From Amblyomma americanum (taxonomy: Eukaryota; Arthropoda; Arachnida; Ixodida; Ixodidae): a DNA stretch of 64,000 bases. The notes beneath the pieces were generated by a model. It saw only the letters and a list, made by a program, of their open reading frames with translations. It made no database searches and was not told the DNA's origin. This document shows, in pieces, positions 50,558-59,293 of the stretch (positions within the stretch are counted from its first letter, which is position 1; the number at the start of each line of letters is the position of its first letter). Both the position numbers and the translations under genes were made by a program. The stretch is taken from contig NC_135497.1 in the NCBI RefSeq assembly GCF_052857255.1, positions 345,935,751 to 345,999,750 on the forward strand. Reading direction: 5' to 3'.

Positions 50558-52312
50558 CGAAGCGTTAATTCTTTCCAGTGCGCCTACGCTCTCGTAACGA
50601 GCGCCATATCTTGATGCGAAATTTGAGAGACACTGTGCGATTGGGCAGCGCCGTTAGCGTTGTGTTTCTCGAAGGCTCACGCGCTGGGAGGAGCGCAGCA
50701 GCTAGGCTGCTTCGAAGGTGAGTGCATTATACGGAGTGGTAGGAAACGGTAGGAACCTTAACTATTTTACCGCTAAAAGGCGGAGGTGAAGAAACCACAG
50801 ATAGACGTCACGTAAAGCTAACTACGAATTCGGTCGAATTCCAGCTAAGATAGCAAAGTTGCCGTCAGTATCAAAGCGTGTGAGGCATAACTGCTGGAGT
50901 GAACTTTGACAAAAATATCTTCTTTTCTTCGCGCAGTCTTTGTAGTCTTCAGCGGGAAAACTGCCAACAAATCTACAGAACGAAGGCACAATTTCAAGTA
51001 TTTATGCCAGCCAGTGCAGCGAAACAATTGTCTTAACCACGCTTCGAGGTAGTCAAGGTGCAAGATATTTAAGTGCGGAAAACCATGGACGTCGACCAGT
51101 CGCAGTTTTTTCGGCAGACGTTCAGTCTTGGAAACTACGATAACAATATATATACACTTCCGAAGACAGGATGCAACCCGTACTGCCAGCCTAGCAAGCG
51201 CATGCAAATAAACACTCGCTGGAGAAGGCGCCTCACCCAGAAACAAAATGCGACGTGTTACTTCGGTCGAAAAGTCTGACCTCATTAACTCATACTGAAT
51301 GAATAGAACCTCATTAAACCGCTTCAGCTCATTGTGCTTCTAGCAGGTAAACTGCCACCGTTCATGTGAAAAATTTTCCATGTGGAATGCGCACTGACCC
51401 TATTTTTTCCCGCAAGTCCAAAAAATTCAATATAAAAGTAAGAGCTCCCCAGTGCTGCTATTGGATGTGGCCTATCCATGTACTAGCGCAGACACCATCT
51501 TTCACTTTGAGCTCAATTATTTAGTAGGTAGCTTTTTTTTAAACGCAATATTCCAGCATTTTCACAATCTGCCCGGACAGCATGGAAGAAAAACCCCGGA
51601 TGGCGCGAATCAAGGCCGGCCTAACCTGGAATAGCGAAAATATGAAAAATTGCTGGACTAGACAAACTCGCGATGTTGAGATGACAAGGCTGACGAGTGC
51701 CTAGGCAGGCGGCTCAGCGCGGCGTCAAAGAGGCGCTCGCGATTGACAACCCTTTCACGCGGCACGCAGCAAGAGCCAGCAGCCCTCTTACCAGTGCTGC
51801 CATTTTCTTTTCAGGCAGCCGTGGCTTGCGTACGCTAGGTGCTACGCAGCACGCAGTTTCCAGCATCAACCGGTTGGCCATCGCATGCACTTCTAGCGCA
51901 TAATGCCCCCGAAGCATTGCAGCTAACGGGGCATTTTGCGTCCGCGTGACGCAGTTCGCGAAGTGAGCACCTCTTCGCGTCTGGTTTTCTTATTGCACTC
52001 CCCAGTTTATCTGGCCCTCCAATTGGCATATGTGATGACGGGCCGTGAAGAAGGCTACCGGGTTTGCCCCGACACGACAGTTTTTCAACGTTCGCACAAA
52101 TAATCCGAGCTCATTCTAAAGACGCGCGATAGCATTGCAACATTTCTGGTTGCCTTAGAGACGAACTATCTTTTGAATCAGCGTAGTACGTTCGGAGAGA
52201 GACGCCGCGAAACTGTACCGACTCCCGGCCGCGTGACTGAATCCTGAGCTGAGTGCTTGTCATGGTCCAGCAGCGGGCGCATGTTTCCGCGCTCTGAAAA
52301 GACGCGGCTATC

Positions 52313-52346
52313 TGATGTATGCGCCAGCATATCTGCGCATACATCA
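52313..52346. repeat. perfect 12-bp stem hairpin, 10-nt loop
   Basis: TGATGTATGCGC and GCGCATACATCA are exact reverse complements around the loop CAGCATATCT. Confidence 0.8.
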
Positions 52347-52598
52347 ACTGGGCGCTACCCAAAACGATGCGCGGTGTGCGCGCTCCAGTTGTGTGAGCTG
52401 CTTTTTGTATTTTGCACCCGAAGCATGGCAGGAAGCCATTCCTCTCGGGAGTTTTGTACATGAGAAGGATTAAAGATGGTCTGTCAGGCTCGAAAGTTTG
52501 CTTTCCCTTTTTTTTAGATTTACAGCGATAAATCTCTCCTAAGCCGGCACAATAAATGTGGACAGAGAAAAAAAAAGGAAAACAGCCAGCAAGGATGT

Positions 52599-52626
52599 CG
52601 TATGTTCAACAGGAGTTGAACATACG
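52599..52626. repeat. perfect 12-bp stem hairpin, 4-nt loop
   Basis: CGTATGTTCAAC and GTTGAACATACG around AGGA. It is followed at 52627-52645 by CCTCCCGCCTTCCGGCGG, which itself can fold. Confidence 0.8.
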
Positions 52627-53652
52627 GCCTCCCGCCTTCCGGCGGCAACTTTCTTGCAGCCAAGCTCCACTACATATCGATGATAAGATGTGACAAAAAA
52701 CGCACTCAAAACAGCCAGTGGGATTCCAACGCGAAATGTTTCGGTCTTTTTTTTTTAACTGCAAATTCACCGCAAAAAAAAAGGAAAAAAGATTTTGAAG
52801 TACTTTCTTACCTTCTTCGAAGCACGCATGCGGTCACTTTGCCGCATGATTCTTGCTGTCAGTCAGTGCTCCATAAAAGATGTTCGAAAGAATAATTCCC
52901 TCTTTTTTAGCGGGGGAAGAACTTAAGCTTTGACCTTGGAGTTACTTTTCTAGCTAATTGGGGCCGAAACGTTCCTTCCACCTGAAAAGGACGCGAAATT
53001 CCTGGCGCCTAATGTTTCCCCCCTAGTTCTTGCATGTGTGTTTTAGAAAAAAAAACCAGCCAGGCAATTAAAGGCGATGCGGGTCCGCATTGCCATAGTC
53101 AGGCTGAATTTAAAAAAAAAATGGGCGCTAGAGAGCCTGGCACCCAACTTGCGGCTCTGCGAATACGACACATTATGGTCTGCACGCTCCGTGTCTCTGC
53201 GGTGACTTCTTATGTGTTAGGTCTAAGTATTTCTAACACTTTTAGAGCGCACACCGCGGGCTGGGCAACATTTATACTCCAAAATCCTCTGATTGATGGA
53301 AGCGAAACAAATGGCTTAACAAAAAAATAATTTCCGCTACAAAACCCCGTGATCTACCAATGTCTCGATACTAAAAATTATATCCGAGTCGTGGCACCTT
53401 CTCGTTAAGAACCGCAGAGCTCCAACGTATCTTTTTAGAGGGCGCCCAGGAGGCTAAAACCATGTGATGCGAATTACAGAGCAAAAGTTTTCGCAAGGGG
53501 GAAAAATGCACAGACTTTCGAACGATGGACACTGCTGCACATCAGCCCAGTTCATGCACCACAGTCCGTGCCACGCCAGGTCACTGCTAAGCATTAGTAA
53601 CTATGAGCTAAATAATAATGAGCGAGTAAAAACGACAAAGGCGTGTACTCAC

Positions 53653-53716
53653 AGTATGTCTCGTTGACCAGCTTGAAAAGGCGCTCAGCCTTCAGCTTGC
53701 TGTTCTTCTTTCCCAT
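53653..53716 (-). CDS. first coding exon of a frequenin/NCS-1-like neuronal calcium sensor
   Basis: On the minus strand ATG (53716-53714) opens 21 codons beginning MGKKNSKLK and ending NETY, plus one T. GTGAGT (53652-53647) follows immediately, a consensus splice donor. Frequenin/NCS-1 proteins begin MGKKSSKLK or MGKSNSKLK and have T-Y-F at positions 20-22. Here T20 and Y21 fall at the same positions with no gap, and the leftover T in phase 1 fits the TTY codon of Phe22. Gly2 with Ser6-Lys7 is the N-myristoylation signal that lets these EF-hand sensors bind membranes when Ca2+ is bound. Hippocalcin and neurocalcin relatives have T-E-F here, so the frequenin branch is favoured. The EF-hands would lie in later exons, which I do not find in the window. 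An ATG in good context (GCGACAATGG) and a GC-rich upstream region support a gene start. Confidence 0.75.
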
Positions 53717-54590
53717 TGTCGCAGCGGGGAGCGCGCTTCGAGTGGTCGCAGAAAAATGAATGCGCAGCCGAACGATTTATGCGACGACGAACGGCTTGAC
53801 GTCGCAACTTAAACTGCGGCCTTGCTTACTACTACTCGGCGGTCACAGTTCGGGCTTCCGGAAACGCGGCCGCGACGGGCGAGCGCCGCTCCAGTTGCGG
53901 TCGCAGCAGGTGCAGCGGCAGAAGCGGAAGCAGTGCGAAGCAGAGCGAAAGTGCGCGGCGTCGAGGCTCTAGAAGCTACACTGGCGCGGAGTGGTCGTCG
54001 TCAGACGCTCGGATCTATTAGTGACAGACAGACGATGGAAGAGCGCGCAGGCGCGCAGCCGTTCCGCGAGACGCTGCCGCCGGCGTCGCCGAGGCCTGCA
54101 GCGCAAAGCCGAGCGTGCGCTGCCGCGGCCAGCACGAGACTCACTGACCGATCCGCGATCCTGCGCTCTCCCTTCCAGCCGGCGCTCCGGGGTTCGCCGC
54201 TCGCTCGCGCAGCTCGATGCGCTGCGGAAAGGGAGGGGCGCGGGTGAGCAAAGCAGAGCGCGACGATCCTCTCCCTCGCCCTCCTCGATTGGCTTGTGCG
54301 TCGCGAACTCGGGTTCTCGCGGGGATTTTATTTCTTCCTACTTTGGTGTTCGCCACTTGGCTCGCGCGCCGACGAAGGGCGCGCTCCGAGCGCCCCTTCC
54401 TCCGACTTCCCTTTTTCCTTCGCCCCGTTCCGAACCAAAACACAGCGCGCTGCGTGGCCAAAGTCAGAGCGGGCGCGCGCGGCGTAATTTCATGCGAGTC
54501 ATGTGACGGCCGCTTCCCTGTGACGTAGGGGGTGACGTAAGAACCAAGCACTGCAAGAGCGCGCGCGCGCTCCCCGGAGCGCATGTTTGG
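53717..54590 (-). promoter_or_regulatory. GC/CpG-rich promoter and 5' UTR region of the calcium-sensor gene
   Basis: Immediately upstream of the start codon the sequence becomes dense in CG dinucleotides for about 0.85 kb. Two CRE-like TGACGTA half-palindromes lie 12 nt apart at 54521-54527 and 54533-54539, and GCGCGC runs at about 54558-54570. There is no TATA box near the ATG. Long open frames here on both strands (for example 54141-54683 minus, 53822-54247 plus) are explained by GC content. The promoter role is inferred from position and composition. Confidence 0.5.
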
Positions 54591-54984
54591 CCAGGGTTTT
54601 GGGGATTCGGTAGGAAATGGCGACCGGACGAGGACTCCCGTCTTCAGAACGCAGCTGGGACAGTGTGAAACTGGAGATGGCACACAGTGTCAAGGCCTGT
54701 CGAAGTTTTTTTGCCAACAGCGTGTGAAAAGTAGGCCATGTCGGCAGGGAAGAAAGCGGAACAATGTTGCAGGAAGTGCGAGCGTTTGCAGTGCACACGG
54801 CTAACGCAACGCTCGCAATACTCGGGACCGGGTGCTTCTGTGCAAAAGTCGCCAAATTTCAACCTATGGGATATGGATTGAACCTAGAGAAATAATTCGA
54901 CATAAGGCATGTTTTCTCGAATTTTATGCAAGATTTCCTGTTGAGGGCCCTTTTTTAAGCTTGTCTGTAGACTGGGCGTAATCC
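54591..54984. other. no supported gene
   Basis: Transition from the GC-rich block to the LINE. Nothing was recognised. Confidence 0.45.
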
Positions 54985-55000
54985 AGTTTCAATACGGGGC

Positions 55001-55731
55001 GTGGGATTCCTCATCAGTCGGGATATAGCTGGAAGCATGGAAGAATTCTTTAATAATAACGAGAGGGTGGTAGTTATCGTAAATAGGCTTAATCAGAGGA
55101 ACAAACTGAAGCTCGTAGAGGCTTACACGCCTACCTCCAGCCATGATGACCAACTCTTCGACAGCTATGTACAATGAAGACGTGGAATTGGCAATGAGCA
55201 AAATGAAAACACAATACCCTGTACTGATGGGCGACTTGAATGTCAAGGTAGGAAAGAAAAAGGCTGGACACCAGGCAGTTGGCGAATATGGCATAGGCTC
55301 TGGGAAAAACAGGGATAGCTTTTAGTAGAGTTCGCCGCGAGAAATAACTTACGGACGATGAATACCTTTTTCCGCAAACGAGAGATGCTCTAAGAATAGC
55401 AGGGGGAAGTTATTAGTAGATTTCGCAGAGATAAATAATTTACGGATCATGAATACCTCCTTCGAGAAAACAGGAAGTGGACGCGGAAGAGCCCCCGAGA
55501 TGAGACTAAAAATTCAATAGACTTCATACTGCGGGCTCACCCTTGCATCGTCCAAGATGTGGAGGTCGTCGGTAAGGTGCGCTGTAGCGACCACAAAATG
55601 GTAAGGTCTCGAATTAGACTAGACTAGAAGAGGGAACGGAAGAAACTAAATAAGCGGAAGCCCATTAAAGAGTTAGCGGTAAGAGGGAAACAGAGGAATT
55701 CAGGATATCGCTTCAGAACAGATATTCGACT
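55001..55731 (+). pseudogene. LINE AP-endonuclease domain, C-terminal two thirds
   Basis: Pieces in order are VGFLISRDIAGSMEEF at 55001, VEAYTPTSSHDDQLFDSY near 55110-55165, LMGDLNVKVGKK (family MGDFNAKVG) at about 55223-55260, TKNSIDFIL, DVEVVGKVRCSDHKMVRSRI at about 55560-55615 with the catalytic Ser-Asp-His, then RERKKLNKRK. The N-terminal catalytic Asn and Glu are missing by truncation. A 91-bp tandem duplication (about 55324-55505) repeats the FAARNNLRTMNTFF region. Frameshifts near 55170 and 55380 disrupt it. Confidence 0.75.
55324..55505. repeat. 91-bp tandem duplication inside the LINE endonuclease
   Basis: AGTAGAGTTCGC...ATGAATACC at 55324 recurs as AGTAGATTTCGC...ATGAATACC at 55415. 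The two units differ at several positions, so the duplication is not recent, or it arose by recombination between two copies. Confidence 0.65.
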
Positions 55732-56275
55732 TTAAAGGGAAAATGCATAGGTTTTAGAAATCGACGACCTTAAAATGACGAATGTATGAAACTTGCCGTT
55801 AAAGCATGCGAAGTCCTTTTGGGCTAGCATTTAAAATGGTTACGTAATCGTCGACTAAAATCGCGATGGCCTGCAAGCTTCTCCGCCGCGCCAAACGCCC
55901 AGCGGGGGACGCCTGATGACGTCATTGAAGGTATCAGTACATTTCCAACGCATAAACACCTGCTTTGAGAGAACAAAATAAAAACAACGCCACAGAGGGC
56001 AAAGCCCGCCGACCGTTGTTTGGCAGCATCCAGCGAGGCACAGCAGGGTGTGGTCGACGACAGCGGTAATTTGAAATCATACTTACCGTGGCGTCACACT
56101 AAACTTCTCCGCTGTCCTCTGGTGCTTTGAGAAAAAGCGCAAAATTCAATTGTTGATTACGTCACTATTTTAAATACTAATGCAAAAACACTTGGCATGC
56201 TTCACCAACAGCCTATATATATTGGAATCCTTGAATATTTATGAAATTCTCAAAAAGTGATGCAGTTGCCCTTTA
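55732..56275. mobile_element. MITE (~544 bp) inside the LINE
   Basis: The left end TTAAAGGGAAAATGCATAGG and the reverse complement of the right end CTAAAGGGCAACTGCATCAC form an imperfect terminal inverted repeat of about 25 nt. There is no coding sequence. It separates the endonuclease and RT portions of the LINE. Target duplication unresolved. Confidence 0.65.
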
Positions 56276-57068
56276 GCTCAGGACGACGGCCTTAATGTTC
56301 AAGCTGGGAACGGTAATCACACAGGCATCATTACGGAGTGCGCAGCAGAGGTGGGCGGTAGGATGGTTCGACAGCATACCGGCAAGCTCTCTCAGGAGAA
56401 AAAATTCTGATTAGGAAAAGCCAAAGCATGAAAGTACCAAACTCCACAGCGAGAATAAAATTGGCAGAGCTATCAAAGTTAATAACAACAAGGTGACTGA
56501 CATAAGGAAGTATAATGTGGGTAGAATTGAGCGTTCTCTAAAGAACGGAGGAAGCCTAAAGGCGGTGGAGCGGAAACTAGGCATATGCAAAAACCAGATG
56601 AATGCGTGAAGATGCAAAGAGGGCAGTGTCATTAGAAATATGGATAAGATAGTTAAAGCAGCCGAAGAGTTCCACACAAATCTATACAGTAGCCTCTGAG
56701 GACCACGTAACGGCAGATCTTTTGAGGGACGGAGAGGAGATTGTGCTAGAAAAACTAGCCACCCTGCATACTCAATCCATTATGGACTCGAGCTGAGCAG
56801 AAGCCTGGAAGAATGCTATCATCCTAATTCATATGAAATATGTCAGGGACTTGAAAAATACCAGACCAATCAGCTTACTGTTCTTTGCATATAAGATATT
56901 TACTAAGGTAATTTCTAATGCAGTTAGGACAGCCTTAGACTTTAATCAATCAACTAATTAGGCAGGCTTTCGTAAAGGATACTCGACAATATGCTTCATT
57001 CATACTAGCAAATAGGTGGAAGAGAAAAGCGCAGAATATAAGCATACCCTGCATATAGCCTTCATAGA
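56276..57068 (+). pseudogene. LINE linker and amino part of reverse transcriptase
   Basis: Pieces are ITECAAEVGGRMVRQHTGKL at about 56330-56390, NNKVTDIRKYNVGRIERSLK at about 56484-56545, RNMDKIVKAAEEFHTNLYSS at about 56634-56694, then ARTLATLHTQS-like and AYKIFTKVISNAVRTALDFN at about 56886-56946. AGFRKGYST follows at about 56959-56985, then LHIAFID at about 57049-57068, where the next insert cuts motif A. The piece that normally holds the MKRGKAPGEDG segment seems deleted around 56700. Frameshifts and stops are present. Confidence 0.75.
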
Positions 57069-58225
57069 TTAATAAAAAAAAGGCCGCCACCGTCTGGAAG
57101 ACGTTGAAGTAACGAGCGTTAGCTGTTTGGTTTACTAGACGAAGAAAGTGAAGAAGAACGCGCCGCTCGTTTCGAGAAACGGACTGTAATACCCTTTGAA
57201 ACGGGTGGATTGCCACCATGCTAGGCTACGCGTGCACGCACGCCGCCTAGTGGAACGATCGCCGCCTAGCGCCATCTATCAGAGCAATTACAATGCACGT
57301 CTACCCATTGTCGAGTTGCATACCCTCAAGATACGTCCCAAACGGAATTCGGCTTGCGGGGCGATATGGAAACACTTCAATTATAATTGCATGTATACAA
57401 TGTTTAATTATTACGTAATTTTGGTTTTATTTCGATACCACAACCCATAGGGTTTTATTTGCCTACCAAATTCGGTATGCAACTGCCCCTGGATGGGTGC
57501 CCGTCGTTGTCGGAGTATATATAGCGGAACGAATGCACGCATGTATAGCGGTCCCGTAACGGTGAAGTTTTCCTACCCGTTTTGCGACTCTTTTTGGTGA
57601 GGGAGAGCGAAAGGGTTGAGAGGGCACAATCAATTATTTTCGGGAAAGAATGGACTGCTTTCTGGCCATCCAGAAAGCAACTGCGGAGCCTCCCGAGTGG
57701 CTCTCGAGGCTAGAGCCGCTCTGTATGCTTCGTGAATTTTAGTATGACGAAGCCAGACTCATGATGGCTGACCACGACAGTGTCGTATGTACATAGCGTT
57801 TTGTGTGTTTTTTGTTGAGTGTTTTTTGTGTAAATGTTATGTGTCGCAGCCAGGCAATAAAGAAAAAAAAAAAATTTTAATAGCCACCATCTTGGATTCA
57901 AGAAAACGAAAATATGCCACCAATTTGGCCCCTGACGTCGTACTCCCATAGTTCCACCTCTATCCACCGTGTTGGACCGTGACGCCATCATTAGCACGCG
58001 GCAGGTGGTTGTTTCTACAATGTTATTGTAGATGGCGCTACAAGTGTGAATATGAGATGCGCTATTTTCTAGTTGCAGCCACAGATGGCGCCTTGATCTC
58101 AGGGTGGTAGGAGACCTCACGATATCTCGAAACGTGATGAGTAGTTGCTGTCACAGATGGCGCTGTGATAAAGGGTGGTAGCAGACCCCACGAAATCTAG
58201 AAACGTAATGATTAAGAGCTAACGC
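57069..58225. mobile_element. unclassified ~1.15 kb insert within LINE motif A
   Basis: The LINE reading stops after AFID at 57068 and resumes with AFDSVETSAVMQAL at about 58229, so everything between is inserted. It has a TATA-like GTATATATAGCGG at about 57516, an AATAAAG followed by A12 at 57867-57885, and tandem ~72-nt units at its right end. TAGCGCCATCT near 57268 is the exact inverse of AGATGGCGCTA at about 58031. A small stem AAGAGC-TAAC-GCTCTT (about 58213-58228) marks the right edge. It may be two superimposed insertions. No ORF was recognised. Confidence 0.55.
58080..58223. repeat. 72-bp tandem repeat (two units)
   Basis: CACAGATGGCGCC...GGGTGGTAGGAGACC...CACGA...CGAAACGTGATGA at 58080 is followed at 58152 by CACAGATGGCGCT...GGGTGGTAGCAGACC...CACGA...AGAAACGTAATGA. 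A partial third unit with GTAGATGGCGCTAC lies at about 58028. Confidence 0.75.
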
Positions 58226-59293
58226 TCTTATAAGCATTTGACTCAGTCGAAACCTCAGCAGTCATGCAGGCATTGCAGAATCAGGGTATAGAAGGGCCTT
58301 ATGTATAAATACTGGAAGATATCTATAGCGTCTTCACAGCAACCATAGTCCTACATAAAGTCAGCAATAAAATTCCGATAAGGAAGGATGTCAGGCAGGG
58401 AGACATGGTTTCACCAATGTTATTCACCGCCTGTTTACACGAGGTATTCAGAGGCCTAGATTTGGAACAGTTGGGGATAAGAGTTAATGGAGAATGCCTT
58501 CGAATTCTGCGATTCGCTGATGACATTTCGTTACTAAGTCACTCAGGAGACGAACTGCAAAGCATGATCAATGAGTTAAGAGAGGCAGAGCAGAACGGTG
58601 GGGGTCTAGAAATCCTTATGCAGAAAAACCAAAGTAATGTTCAACAGTGTCGGAAGAGAGCAGTAGTTTACAATTGGTAGAGAGGTCTTGGAAGTGGTAA
58701 GATAAAGCGTCTACTTAGGGCAGGTAGTGACCGCAGTTTCGAAAGACGAGAGTGAAATAACTAGAATAATAAAATTGGGTTGAAGTGAATTTGGGAGATT
58801 TTCTCATTTCATGCAGGACAGTTTACCAATATCCCTCAAGAGAGAATTATATAACAGCTGTATCTTACCGGTACTCACCCATGGGGCCGAAACATAGAGG
58901 ATAACGAATATGGTTGAACTTAAGGACAACACAGTGAGTTATGCAAAGGAAAATTATAGGTGTAACGTTGAAAGACAGGAAGAGGGCAGAGTGGGCAAGT
59001 GAACAAACAAGGGTTAATTAAATACTAGTCGAAATCCAGACGAAGAGATGGGCTTGGGCAGGGCATGTAATGCGAAGGCAAGTTAACCTAAGGTCCCTAA
59101 GAGAAACGGACTGGATTCCAAGAGAAGGGAAGCGCAGCAGAGGGTGGCAGAAAGTCAGGTGGCCGGATGATATCCAGAAGTTTGGGGGGATAGGGTGGCC
59201 ACAGCTGGCACGAGACAGAGTTAATAGGAGAGATATGGGGCAGGCCTTTGGCTGCAGTCGGGGGCGTAATCAGGCTGATGATGATGATGATTA
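58226..59293 (+). pseudogene. LINE reverse transcriptase core and C-terminal region
   Basis: AFDSVET at 58229 (rest of motif A) leads to NKIPIRKDVRQGDMVSPMLF with TACLHEVFRGLDLEQLGI (about 58370-58470; motif B QGD.xSP). RFADDISLLSHSGDELQSMI follows (58508-58570; motif C FADD, both Asp kept). After frameshifts, 59070-59294 reads WIPREGKRSRGWQKVRWPDD, KFGGIGWPQLARDR and a run of Asp from the (GAT)n tail. Many stops lie between 58680 and 59070. Confidence 0.78.

Larger units (their letters stand above)
48698..53652. other. no supported gene; contains poly(G) and two perfect hairpins
   Basis: Short frames only. GGGGGTGTTCCCTAAAATAT at 48701-48720 resembles the sequence at the left edge of the foldback element (AGGTGTTTCAGATAAG) and may start another unit. 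A G18 tract is at 50540-50557. If the calcium-sensor exon call is right, this is its first intron. Confidence 0.45.
54985..59293 (+). mobile_element. RTE/L1-like LINE, 5'-truncated, split by two insertions
   Basis: This contains the endonuclease part (55001-55731), RT amino part (56276-57068), RT core and C-terminal part (58226-59293) and a (GAT)n-type tail at 59275-59293. The breaks are a MITE (55732-56275) and a ~1.15 kb insert (57069-58225). The same family lies on the minus strand at 6345-6962. The class name is tentative: it has an APE-type endonuclease and a C-terminal stretch FGGIGWPQLARDR typical of the abundant tick LINE annotated as RTE- or L1-like. Confidence 0.8.

Noticed and set aside
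53822..54683. Frames of 100-180 codons on both strands.
   Set aside because: High GC content lowers stop frequency in the promoter block; Arg/Ala/Ser-rich products without domains.
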